From Mixia osmundae IAM 14324 (taxonomy: Eukaryota > Basidiomycota > Mixiomycetes > Mixiales > Mixiaceae): a stretch of DNA of 64,000 bases. How positions within the stretch are numbered: position 1 is the stretch's first letter; every line of letters begins with the position of its first letter. The position numbers were made by a program, and so were the translations under genes. Location of the stretch: the NCBI RefSeq assembly GCF_000708205.1, contig NW_014575562.1, forward strand, positions 1,322,257 to 1,386,256, written 5' to 3'. Positions 42,488-53,748 of this stretch are shown in pieces. The notes below the pieces were generated by a model, which ran no database searches, was not told where the DNA came from, and saw only the letters and a program-made list of their open reading frames with translations.

Positions 42488-43535
42488 ATGGCCTACAAGA
42501 ATAGCTCGTCGGTGCCCACAGCGTTGCCGGAGACCAAGGACTGGCATCTCGACACGCCCCTCGAGGCATACGACCTCAATTGGGTCTTTCCCGTCCGTCC
42601 GCTCTCGACGTCCAAACTGAGAGTAGAGCCTTTCATTCCCTCTGTCCATGCCGAGCTTCTCTGGCAGGAGCTGTGTCGATCACCCGCATTGTTCACCTAT
42701 CTGGGCTATGGGCCATTCGGATCGCGCGCAGAGTGGCTCACCTGGCTCGAAGCGACGTGCGTCTGTACTATGATCAGCGCGCAAGGCTGGTCATCTCATC
42801 ATGAACGAGCACGCACAGTATCAGAAGGGACCCTACAGTCACCTTCCTCGCCATCAGAGATCTCACAAAGCAGGCATCAGATGGGAGGCCAGGTAAGATC
42901 GTAGGTAGCATTGCCCTCATGGCGGCCTCGCGCGTCCATCTGCAGATTGAGATTGGCCATGTTCTCATCCTCCCAGAAGCCCAAGTGCGTTGGCGAGGAC
43001 GCAGTGACCGCTGAGCAGCCGCTGACGCTTCCCCCAGCGCACCCATGTGACTACACATGCGACTTGCCTCTTGCTCGCTTATATCCTCAATCCGAGCGAA
43101 ACATCACTTCTGCCCAGCCAAGACGAAGCCAACATGATCGCCATCGACCTAGATTCCCTTTCTGAGCCAGTGATATCGAACGAGGCAGAGCGTCTGCTGA
43201 GGAGTCCAGGACTCGGCTGTAGAAAAGCAATCTGGATCGCGCACGCCATGAATGACCCTTCCAACAGTGCTGCCACTAAGATGGGCTTCTCGCCCGTCGG
43301 ACTACTCGAATATGACAGAGTCATCTCCCCGCACAAGCCCGCCGAGCGCTTCGATTGGCTCGACAATCTGCCTCGAGAGACCACACGGCTCTTCGGTTCG
43401 TCCAGGCGCGGTGCTGGGTTTGGCACACCGGAAGCAGGTGTCATCCGGCATTCCAGGCTATGGCACATCACTTGCAAGAGCTGGGCAGAAGGGCTCAATG
43501 AGACGATAGCAAAAAAGCTAGACAGGGTTATCTGA
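42488..43535 (+). CDS. GNAT-family N-acetyltransferase
   Basis: Three exons (introns 42757-42818, 42985-43037) give 310 residues. The layout is that of RimJ/RimL-like fungal GNATs: LRVEPFIPSVHAELLWQEL at the start, RRDPTVTFLAIRD, GKIVGSIALMAAS, IEIGHVLILPEAQRTHVTTHA (acetyl-CoA site) and NDPSNSAATKMGF near the end. Substrate unknown. ATG 42488 was chosen as first in frame. Its stop codon lies only 8 bp from that of the convergent 543-residue protein. Confidence 0.83.
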
Positions 43536-43543
43536 ATGCAGCT

Positions 43544-45346
43544 CTACAAATCAGATCGTTCCATCTCCTGCTTCACCGCTTTCTCGCAGAGGCAGCTGAC
43601 GGTATGAAGTACAGTCTTCATTGTCAATTTCGCTGTCCTGAGCTTATTATGCGCGTCGGCGTCTTTCTCGAGTCCCTCTGTGCTCTTGTTGACTTGGTAT
43701 CTTGCGCCAGCAATGGCAGTAGCCAGCTCGCCGCCTTGCAAAACCTCATGCAAGGGCTTTTTGGACGCACTGGTCAGGCTGAGTCGATTCCAGAGCAGTC
43801 GCAGGAGACAGGTCTTCAAGAGTACGCTACGAACGTGTGCCAGGAGGCGCAAACGGTCAGATGACTCGTCCGCTTTCCTGGGCGCCACTGCCTCGACAAA
43901 AGTAGCCCGAAAGTACGTCCGGACTGCCTCTGCTGGCGAGGGGACTCTGAAGCCCGTGGCCGATCTGCTGAGAGCGATGGTGGGCTTAAATTTGGGCGAA
44001 GGGCCAGCTCGCGCTTTCGGTCGCTTTCTATCCGGACTATCGAGCAAGGCTGCATCGCTTCTGCCGCTCGCCGATGGCGTAGGTCGATTTGCAGGCGCAG
44101 GCGCCGCCTGGATCTTCGTCGAGCAGTCTGTGATGACAGTGCAGATGAGCTCGATGTAGAATGTCAAGATGTCTTTATTTGCACGATGAGACGTCGGAAG
44201 GCGCTACGGAGCTCGTCAGCCGCGATCGATAGAGACGTACGCAGGGACGGACAGCAAGAAAGCTGTCGAGCGCAAAGTCTGGCTGGCATATCGCTTGCGC
44301 AAAGTCTCTCAGAAGTAGGGGCCCATCTATCTGCTCAGTGAGAGCCAGCTCGATGATCTGAAGTCGTGTCAGCACATCTTGCGACGAGAACATACAGGTT
44401 CAGAGACTCACAAGTGGCCAGAGCTGCAGGATGGTCTGGCAACGAGTCTGCTGCCACGCTAGTTGCGGTACAGAATGTAGGAAAGGATACAGGAGCAGAT
44501 CCAGGAGAGCGCGTGGTGGCTTGCGTGGACCACCCTGTCGAGGTGGAAACTGCGCCAGCAGGTTAATCGAACTCTTGTGGTCATGTCTCGCAGCATCGGG
44601 ATCGCTCGGTCTATCGCCCAGCGACGATTCCGGGCGTGAAAGCAGTGACTCGTCAGACCAGGCATGGACGAGCAGAGCCAGCGCTCGCCAAGCATAGTCG
44701 CATATCCAATCGCTCGACTGATTGCCTACAGTTGGCTGGGTTTTGGCAGGTTCGAGCGCACCTTTGAGGAGCTCCCAGGCGTCCGGTAGGTCCTGAAGCC
44801 TCTCCACAATCGCCCTGAGTGAAGCAGAGGAAGCGGTCTCTTCTGGCTCCGAACTAGCTCTGCTGAGCGGCTGAAGTTGCCTACGCCTCTTCTTTGGCCT
44901 ATCGTATTCTGCGTCCGAATCCGCATGGAGGTCAGCCGCTCTTGGGAGCGTTCTGAGCAGCATTCCGGGACCGGTGGCATCTAGCCAGTCTGCGAGGACC
45001 TCGAGTGCGCGCAGTTGTAGCCAGTCCACGCTGGTATAGAGCGAGTCGCCCAATCGCTGCGCTGACCCGCCTGCCCATCTATTCGTTTGCTCTTCCCATT
45101 GCTCGGCATAGTGAGACACGGGGAGGGCAAGAGCAGGATTGAGGATGAGGGCTAGTAGGATGGCGACGATGCGACGAGGTGGCTTAGTGCCGCGCGACTT
45201 GACGTGCTCGAAGATCTCAATCGCCTCTGATAAGCCGCCCTGATCAGCAACTACTTCCGCAAAGTCCGACTGCTCGAGTCTACGGTCAGCAATGAGGTTT
45301 GTTTGCGTGCTAGCGAGCTGACATAGAGATGAGGCCAGTCCGTCAT
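43544..45346 (-). CDS. 543-residue protein of unknown function
   Basis: Four exons (introns 45270-45322, 44358-44411, 44173-44236) give 543 residues. It starts MTDWPHLYSDFAEVVADQGG, contains a predicted helix-rich region with a basic patch (EYDRPKKRRRQLQPL), LLDLLLYPFLHSVPQLAW, IIELALTEQIDGPLLLRDFA and a helical C-terminus (..HVRSVLLKTCLLRLLWNRL..). The first two junctions are solid; the third (donor GTCTCT at 44236) is the only frame-keeping option I found. The basic patch suggests a nuclear protein built from helical repeats, but I recognise no family. Confidence 0.6.
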
Positions 45347-45514
45347 GGCAGATCAGGCCGCCGCGACAAGACGGACGCGCCCTGGTCCTAGCTGGCGAAG
45401 GAATATCGACGTAGCGTGATACTTATTAAGCGCATTATCAAAGCGCGCGTGACATACATCGACATGTAAAATCGATCGCGCCGAGACCACCAGCAGGTCA
45501 GGGATGCAATAGGA

Positions 45515-46361
45515 ATGAAGCTGCTGGATTTGCCTGCAGAGCTCATCCTGTGCTGTCTAGACTGTTTGACCACGCGAGAGCTTATCGCGACTTCTCTGAT
45601 CAGGTGCACTCGCTCGATGTTTGGCCATGGCTCCGCTTATCAGCTTCAACAGTTCATTTTTTGCCCAGGCCGCAGCGGCGATTGTACGCGCACGCTTTCT
45701 GCTACTCATCGACACCTGCGACGACTTCTCCGACGAATTGACTTTTCAAGCCGCTCTTCCATGGGAGGCTTCACGCACAAGGCGAGATGGCCGAGGCTTA
45801 TCGTTTCAAACGCTCCAGCCAGGCACCTCGCCAGGCAACCAGCACGCTTATTTTTCTATCAATGATCCGGTAGTACTCTATCTGAGCGATCTCGACGCCG
45901 ATGTGGGCCTTCAATTCACTTCGATCTTGTTCTCAGTCCGGTGGAGAAATGCGAAAAGTTTTGCCGATGGCCTCGAGCGTATCTTCCGTCAGCTCTGGCC
46001 GGTCAGAGCGACCGAAGAGGACGCTGTGCTCGATCGAGATTCTTCGGTCGCTTCATCCGCTAGCTCGGACTGGTCGGCAAAGCATGACGATACGCCGAGC
46101 ACATCGCTCGGATCCAAGGACTCAATCTCGATCTGCACTCGAGACAGTCATTCAGATTCGCCTGAGGCGTCAGCGATGCACATGCTGGACATAGAAGGCC
46201 CCCTCGCATCCGTCTCCTACTCAATCAGGATGGACCGCCCGTTCACCGTGGTGTTTGATTCTGTCAAGCTCAATATCGCGCGACTGATCGTTGAAAGCGA
46301 AGACGAAGAGGAGCGCAAACAGAGTCGATCGGTAGCTCTGGTGTGCTTTAGACATGCCTGA
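45515..46361 (+). CDS. F-box protein
   Basis: Two exons (intron 45604-45652) give 265 residues. The N-terminus LLDLPAELILCCLDCLTTRELIA is a standard F-box, the Skp1-binding motif of SCF ubiquitin ligases. The rest contains ARFLLLIDTCDD and a Ser/Asp-rich region (..SSVASSASSDWS..), with no LRR, WD40 or other substrate module, so the target is unknown. A further intron in the middle cannot be excluded. It is divergent from the 543-residue protein (168 bp). Confidence 0.7.
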
Positions 46362-46487
46362 CAGCTACCCGCCTTTACTTGCTCGCAATTTCACGAACAT
46401 TCTTGCCAAATAAATGATCCCGATCCCGCGACGCGCGTCCCTCTGCACGCTCTGTTCCATTTCTCTTCCCATGTATCACATTTCACC

Positions 46488-47985
46488 ATGGTGCGGACGC
46501 GCTCACTCACTCGCGGCACGCTGGCCAGCATTTCTAGTCTCTGGCAGGGCGAGCAGTACAGTCAGATCGCTACTCCTGGCGATGACAGTGTTGACGGTAG
46601 CAAAAGCGAGGGCGAACTCGAGCAGCAAGCATCGCTTCAGCCGTCGCGACGCAGAATCGCGCTCAAGCTTGCCTTGCTTAGTCTTTCAGCCGCTTGCCTT
46701 TGTCCGATAGCGTACATAGCATATAGACATTTGCCGGTATCACTAAACGCGACACGAATCGAGTCAACGCTTTGGCAGATACTGGAGAATATAAATTATG
46801 AGCCTCTTTCTACTGTCGATATAGATCAAACAAGCGACCGAAGTCCGCTAGAATCAGGGCTCCCGGCTCTCCTGTTTCCTGGCAAGGACCGATTCAATAA
46901 CCACGTCTATATAGCCCTGAAGGCTGGCTACCTAGGCCTCAAGACGCGGCGGAGCGTGATTTTGTGAGCTAATTCACACATTCTATGGGTCTTGACTTAT
47001 TCACAGGACGAGCAGCCCCAATCCAGATGGTCCGTTGCCGCTCTCTGCAATTTTTGACCATCAAGGCGCGTCAAAGAAAGCGAGCAGTCCGGTTTCTTTC
47101 GATCTCAGCCACATAACAAACGACACGCTTCGTCTGGGATGCTGGGCTGAGCATGCAGGCGCTAATTTCACCGAGTTCGGAACGCAGATAGCAACATGGC
47201 CGATTCCGTCTATAGAGGGCTATGATGCAAATTCATACGAGCTGGTCGAGCAGATTTCAGCCCGTTTCGAGACCTTCGAGACCACCCTGGACCATCTGGC
47301 GGAGACTGATGAACGCTTCAAGTTGCAACGGCGCCCGTCGGACAAGTTGCTGTGCATGTATCCGGCATTTGGGTTGCACGAGCAAGACTTCAGCAGCATC
47401 CACGGCCGTCCCTACGACAACGACATCATGGCTCTCCAGGATCCTGCCTGGCAGTACTACGGGCGGCATCTGTATTTTTCTCGCGAGATCGAGCGTCTCG
47501 CAGATCTTGTAATCGCATCAACGATAGACAATCCTGCCATACCTTTTGCGACTGTACATATCAGAAGGGGCGATTTCTGTAGCGCCCGCTTCAGCAGAGC
47601 AAATTGCAATCAAGCCCATGCCAAGACACTAGATCACTATGCAGCGGCCCTTGATGGCTTCGCACGTCAGGATGATTGCAATCAAAAGCATGGTTTTCCC
47701 AAAGTGCTCGTTATGACTGACGAACTCGACCCAACCTTCGCGGAAGCAGTCGGTCACCGCGGTTGGCATATGATACGTTCCGAAGCTATCATCGCCGTAA
47801 ATCTTCCGGCAGACTGGCTAGGGCTGAACGTAAAGCCTCGCTTCCTTGCTGGTATAGTAGACGGAGCCATCATGGCCCGGGGTCAAGCCTTTGCAGGGAC
47901 TCACCGAAGTACCATGTCGGCCCTTGCACAACTACGGGTTCAGACCTGGCAGAATGGCTGCAGTGTGCTAGTCAATCCGCAATAG
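46488..47985 (+). CDS. type II membrane protein, O-fucosyltransferase-like
   Basis: Two exons (intron 46964-47006) give 484 residues. A cytoplasmic tail is followed by one helix (IALKLALLSLSAACLCPIAYIAY), as in Golgi glycosyltransferases. The lumenal part contains PGKDRFNNHVYIALKAG, RHLYFSREI and FATVHIRRGDFC, the nucleotide-sugar motif (HxRxGD) of the O-fucosyltransferase superfamily, then VLVMTDE. Donor and acceptor are not known. It is followed, on the other strand, by two tandem GT77-like transferases, suggesting a small glycosylation neighbourhood. Confidence 0.72.
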
Positions 47986-48115
47986 GTATCATTGACATTG
48001 TTGTATACTTTGCAACGGAAGTCACATCATTAGACAGTCGCAGACGTCTGAGGATCGCGTGCAATAAGTGTCATACACACTTCAAGAACGAAGCTGACTG
48101 TTCAGCCGAACCGTA

Positions 48116-49828
48116 CTACACTGGTTTGCCGCACACGCGGAGGCAACCTCCTCCGTTGATGCGGGCCACATACTCGCACAGAGGTAGCATGTCAGTTCCG
48201 CTTGACAAAGCAAATTTCGCGGCGGCCAACGAAAGATCCGGCAACCATGCCACAATCTGTGGGTCGACTCGAGTTATGGCGTCTCTGAGGTCAGCAGTAG
48301 CCGCAATTTTGTGTTCGGGCAAGACAGGCAGTCCTCGTTGTATGCGGATCTCGGTGTACCTGCTCGACACGACGGAATCAAGAAGGTCATCGCTTTCGAT
48401 GTAAAAGGTGTTGTATCCCGTGCGCCGCTGAGTCTGCGTGCCGTTGACGAGCATGACAAACTCGGGAAATATGACCTGTCGCCCAGTCTTCTTTCCGAGC
48501 CAGCGCGCAAATGTCCATTGCTGCCTCAGCTCGTCGATGGTTCCAGTGAGGAGTGGTAGGCGCAGTAATGGTCGAGGTTGGCTATAGTAGCCATCAATGT
48601 CTTGCCAGAGACCCCAGATATGTGCAAATAGCAACCTGCGGAAGCGACATGAGCATGCTATACCCCCTGATGCCGTACTCACGCACTTGACGCTCTTCTC
48701 CACGCATGTGAAGTGAATTGTCGTGGCATTGGCGATCAGATCATTCATACGGCTTGCGTTGCCATATGTGTATTGCCAATGCTCTTGCATCCAGCTCAGA
48801 TTGTTATCGCAAGAGAGAATCTTGATGCGAAACGAGTCAAGACCAGTTGTATCTTCGGCTTCCTTGCGCAATCGTCTATATCTGCGGAATCCTGAGCCAC
48901 TGCATGGTATGCTGAGCGCGCATGGCTTACTCTGTGTTGAATATCGCTTGGTCCCAGACGCGTTTCTTCATCATGCTCTGGAGACAGCTCTCAAAATAGG
49001 CGACCGAGTACTTGGATGCCCGGACGAAATACCAGCCGATGTTCAGCTGGTCGCCCCATCGCTCGAAACTGAATTGAAGGTCCCATGTGTCATTGCCGAG
49101 CGGCAGCATTCCATGCAGGGGATCAAATGCAGGGTTGAGATAGACGTCGCCATCTGCAAAGACAAAGTTATAGCCTGACTTTGCAAGATCGATGTTCGAG
49201 TTCAGCTTGATGTCGGCGACCGTTTGGTTCAGATAGCCATGATAACCGATGAGGCCATGCTCTTCTAAATTGTCGACACAGTCGACTGATAGACACAAGG
49301 TCACGACGGCATCGTCATGACCATGCAGCCTGAGGACGCTGTCAAAGTTGCGAATAGCCGGCACATACGTGTGGTCTGCGATGATGACAAACACTGTGCG
49401 GTCTAGCGGGATCTCGCGTCGCAGCAGGTACCGACCAAGGTGTCCCGCCTGACGATATTGATCACTCCACTCATTTTGGCGCAGTCCAGTATGGCTGAGC
49501 AAATCAGACGGCTGCGAGCGCGACGCTCAACGCGCGATACATGCGAGACCCAGAGGTGACGTACATAGAGCCACCCTGACTGCCCTTGAGCCGTTTCCAC
49601 TACTTGAGCAGACCAGATAGACAATCGTTCGCGCGTCCGTGTCCGTACATCTTGACTGGGTAGCGCCAGGGCAGCCGAAAGAGCCAAGCATGCCGCCAGG
49701 GAGAGCGCGATGAAGCGAAAGGGCCGTCGCAGCCAGTGCGACGTTGGCTTTGTGACGACAGATTTCCTTTCGAGATCGTCGAAAGAGTTATCCGGGGTAA
49801 GCTCGAGCCTGATTCGCGAGTAGGTCAT
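48116..49828 (-). CDS. GT77-like glycosyltransferase, copy A
   Basis: Four exons (introns 49512-49564, 48882-48930, 48636-48686) give 519 residues. A short cytoplasmic tail and one helix (FIALSLAACLALSAALAL) make a type II protein. The catalytic region has AIRNFDSVLRLHGHDDAVV, LCLSVDC and FVFADGDVYLNP, with a DxD metal site in a nucleotide-diphospho-sugar transferase (GT77-like) setting, then LLFAHIWGLWQDIDGYYSQ and a C-terminus with paired cysteines (CLRVCGKPV). Copy B lies 155 bp upstream with the same intron positions. Likely a Golgi enzyme; linkage unknown. Confidence 0.8.
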
Positions 49829-49983
49829 TACTATCTTCGCAATCGTCCTATAAGACGGGATGGTCCCGCGAAAGTCACGACGGAACGCGTTGGCGCGTCA
49901 ATAGTGAGCGCGAGAAGCAGTCACGTGCGTGCAATCTGTGACAATATAATACCATGCCTGTGCGGTCGTTCGACTCTAATTTC

Positions 49984-51674
49984 CTAAGCCGGATTGCCGC
50001 AGACTCGCAAACAGCCTTCGCGAGGCCAATCGATAAATTCGCACATGGGTAGCATCTGCGGACGACTGCTCTCCGCATAAATTCTGGCGGCGACCGAAAA
50101 GTCAGGCAGCACGGCGATAGTCTCCGAGCTGAATCGGCTGATAGCGTCCTTGAGCGCAGCAAGACTTGTGTCTGGTTTCACGTCCTGCTCCGAGAGAGCA
50201 GACAAACCGCGTGCCTCTCGTATCTCGGTGAAACTGCTAGACACGATGGAATGAAGCAGTTCGTCGCCATCGATATAGAACACGCGGAAGCCCGGCCGCT
50301 CCTCCGCCCGAGTATCTAGAAAGAGAGTGACGTATTCCGGAAAGATGACTTGTCGGCCGGTCTCAGTGCCGAGCCGGCGTGCGAATGTCCATTGCTGTCT
50401 GAGCTCATCGACGGTCCCATTGAGGTGAGGCAAGCGTAGCAACGGCCGTGGCCGACTGTAGTAGCCATCCAGATCTTGCCATAATCCCCAAAGATGGGCA
50501 AAGAGCAATCTGTAGCGTGGAGGTCAGTGAGAGCTTTCGGCAAAGCTCAGCGCATACTTGACATTCTTCTCTATGCACGTGAAGTGAATTGTAGTGGCTT
50601 GCGCCACATGTGCAGCCATTGCAGTAGCATTGCCGTATGTAGCTTGCCAGGGTTCGCGCATCCAGCTCATGTTGTTCTCGCAAGATAAGATCTTGATACG
50701 CAGCGTGTCAAGCTCGCCCTTGTACTCGGCTTCCTTGCGCAGACGTTTATACCTGGCACGCAAAAGTCAGCTGGGATGCAGAGGTCTATATCGTCCGTAC
50801 TCGTTGTCGTAGATGGCTTGGTCCCAGCCTGGCTTACGTGTCATCGTTTCCAGACAGCGCTCGAGATAACCGATGGAATAATCTGAAGAGCGGATGAAGT
50901 ACCAGCCGATATTCGTTTGATTGCGGTTGCGTTCCCAGCTCATCTGTATGTCCCAACTTTGATCGCTGAGTGGTAGCATGCCGTGCAAGGGATCAAATGC
51001 AGGGTTCAAGTAGACATCTCCGTCGGCAAACACAAAATTGTAGCCCGTTTTAGCCAGGTCTATGTTGGAATGCAGCTTGATATCGGCGACTGATTGATTG
51101 AGATAGCCATGGTAACCGATAAGACTATGCTCTTCTAGTCTATCGATACAGTCGATCGAAAGGCACAATGTCACGACAGCGTCACTGTGGCCATGCTGCC
51201 TGAGTACCTGATCAAAGTTGCGAATGGCAGGCACGTAGGTGTGGTCCGCAATGATGACGAACAGGGTCCGGTCCAGGGGTACCTCACGTCTTAGCAGATA
51301 TTTCGACAGGTGACCTGCTTGGCGATACCAATCGGGCCAGTCCGATTTACGAGCACTAGCATGACTGAGGACGTCAGCCGGCTGCATAGCCAGGCCTTCA
51401 GCTTGCTGCAGATTTGCGGACCCAAACGACGCACATAGAGGCTTGCGTGCGTCTTCAGACTTTCCACGACACGTAGTAGCTGCTCCGTCGCTCTGGCTTG
51501 TACGTGCTGACTTGGCAATGCCAAGACGGTTGATAGTGCAATGCAGGCGAAGAGGGTGAGCGCGACGAGCTGAGTCGGGCGGCGGAGCCAGCGCGGCTTC
51601 CACGCTACGGATCGCTTCTTCTGCTCACCGTCGAAAGAACTATCAGGCGTCAGATCAAGCTGGATGCGAGACAT
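49984..51674 (-). CDS. GT77-like glycosyltransferase, copy B
   Basis: Four exons (introns 51382-51434, 50753-50800, 50510-50557) give 513 residues. It mirrors copy A: TM helix LVALTLFACIALSTVLAL, AIRNFDQVLRQHGHSDAVV, LCLSIDC, DxD motif in FVFADGDVYLNP, LLFAHLWGLWQDLDGYYS and CLRVCGNPA at the end. Exons 2 and 3 are 581 and 195 bases in both copies, and all three introns fall in the same codons. It is a tandem duplicate that has diverged mainly in the stem region and C-terminal third. No disabling change is seen in either copy. Confidence 0.8.
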
Positions 51675-51771
51675 AAGTAGCGGCTTGCAACAGGTTCGGA
51701 AGCAAAAAGGCCAAGGCGCGTCGCGCGCACACTGAACTTATCACGTGCCAAGCAAACGAGCTCGAATCGGA

Positions 51772-53566
51772 TCAAAGTGCAGTTTCATGGAGCCAAGTAG
51801 AGAACAAAGGACCTCTGAGCCAAGCTGTATAAAATCCTATCGTACCGGCTTGCGCGAGGCTTGGTCGTTGCGGTAACGTGGCTAACCGCATGCGAAACAC
51901 CAGAGGCGAGCCTTGGGATCTCAATGCTTTCAGGAAATCCGTCTCGTGGAAAGCCATTGACCTCTGAGCAGGCGATCGTCGCAGATCAGACACGTAGTGA
52001 GATAGAGGCGCCAAAAAACGCTCCGTCAGCGCGCGAAAATGGCAGCACAGAGCATCGTCTGCGGCAATGAAATTCCCTGCGGCTGCTGCCTGCTCAGCAG
52101 CTTGCAGCACCGCATCATCGCGTCGAGTACAGCGCCGATGCGTGGACGACAGGACGCGTCCATGGCCATCTGCGGCGAAAGTGATCACGTGTGGCCAATG
52201 CTGACACGCCTTGCGAATGATGCCATTGCTTGTTCCGACCAGTAGTCCGGGCCTCGGTTTTGTTTTGATGCACACTTTGGCAAAGTCGTGGTCTTGCAGA
52301 GTCAGATACGGTCGCAGCTCACCGTCGAAAGGCAGCGGCCTGACGAGGCTCCGAAGCCACATGACTGTGTCGCTCGCGCGTGCTGCGTCGCCGGCAGCGT
52401 AAACGAGGATAGGCTCGCCGAGGATGAGTAGCTCCCATATAGTCCAGAGTTCGCTGATGTGGCCCGCGAACACCTGTGAAAGAGGTCTGAGGGGCACATT
52501 GGCGATCACATGGTGCTGCAAGGGAGGCTTTTGCTGGGCTTCAGCAATAGCAGTATTGAGGACATTGAGGTTCTTGCCAAGGAAAGGAACGTTAGCCCAG
52601 CCGCCAAGTTGCGAAGGCGAAGGCCTGGAGCGCGCACCTCAGAATCAGGTTGCCTTAATTAACTGCTTCTAAAGATAGTCACGGACCAATTGATGATATT
52701 TTGTGCTGCGTGGGCTATTGCTGCGGCGCCTTCGGAACGGCCAAGAAAGCGCTGACCCAGTGCGGTCACCAGATAGCTGAATAGTCCGGGAGCATCGACA
52801 CTCGTCCCGATAACAAGCGATCTCTGATGAAAACCTCTTTTCGCGTCGGCTGCTCTTGCGCGATCGAAAAAAACCGCGCCCCAAATGGATTTGCCGTCAT
52901 TGCCGGGCAGCCGCCAGACAAATGTCTGTGCGCCGAGCTGCAATCGCTGACTGGAAGAGTCTGGAAAGGACGCGAATGCGACAGTCATGCGCTCCTCCGA
53001 TGTCAAGGCGTACGGCGGCCAAATGTTGTCAAGCAGCGGCCCGTTGTCTATATCAAACTGGACGGTCATGAAGGCGACGACCCAGCGTCTCAGCCGCGCT
53101 AGGTCGATATCTGACAGGACCTGGGCAGGCAAGGGGATTTTGCGGGCGAGGTAGTCCTGATCTACGCGAAGCGAGGATGTACTTGGTGCGCGACGCAAGG
53201 AGGGTGACAATGCCGAGTCAATGGATGATCGTCGCCGGATGTGACCCCCCGGTCTACGATTCTGTGTGCTGGGAGAGGTCGAGATGAAGGAAGATGCGCT
53301 GGGACCGTTTGATGAGTTCACCGGAGAAGGTCTATGCTGCTCTGTGAAGGTATCTTGAGCGTTGCCAGACTAGAGCGAGGCTCGCTCGCCTGTCGCAGGG
53401 TCGCGCTCGACCCCGAGCCAGGGCAGAGATCGTGCTGTGCATGCTGGAAACGAGATTCAGTGGGTTGAGTGGGAGACAGTGCGCCCAGGTCTAGGCTTGC
53501 GAGTGAGCCCAGATCAGAGTCCTCAGACTCGACGGCCAAGGAGCTGTAGCGCTTGGTCGCCTTCAT
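51772..53566 (-). CDS. DENN-domain protein DENND6
   Basis: Three exons (introns 53269-53321, 52625-52686) give 559 residues. A Ser-rich start precedes the DENN region: RWVVAFMTVQFDIDNGPLLD, WPPYALTSEER, FASFPDSS, then NWPSPSQLGG, VPFLGKN, LWTIWELLILGEPILVYA and HDFAKVCIKTKPRPGLLVGTSN. These are the landmarks of DENND6/FAM116, a Rab14 exchange factor in endosome traffic of animals and conserved in fungi. The second junction splits the Trp codon of NWPSPS and is needed to reach the downstream frame. Start ATG 53566 is the first in frame. It is divergent from polymerase kappa (182 bp). Confidence 0.87.
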
Positions 53567-53748
53567 TTTGCCTGCGTCATACTTCAAAGCAGTCACCGTG
53601 AAGCGAGACTGCCCATGCCGAGTCTATTCGGAGCACACATGGTCGACATGAGTGCGTCGGTCATCGATGATCAGTGACAACCGAAGTCGAGCTCGCGCTC
53701 GCGACCAGGCTCTTGGTTCAGTGCTGAGCGATCGTGCTGCTCAATGGC

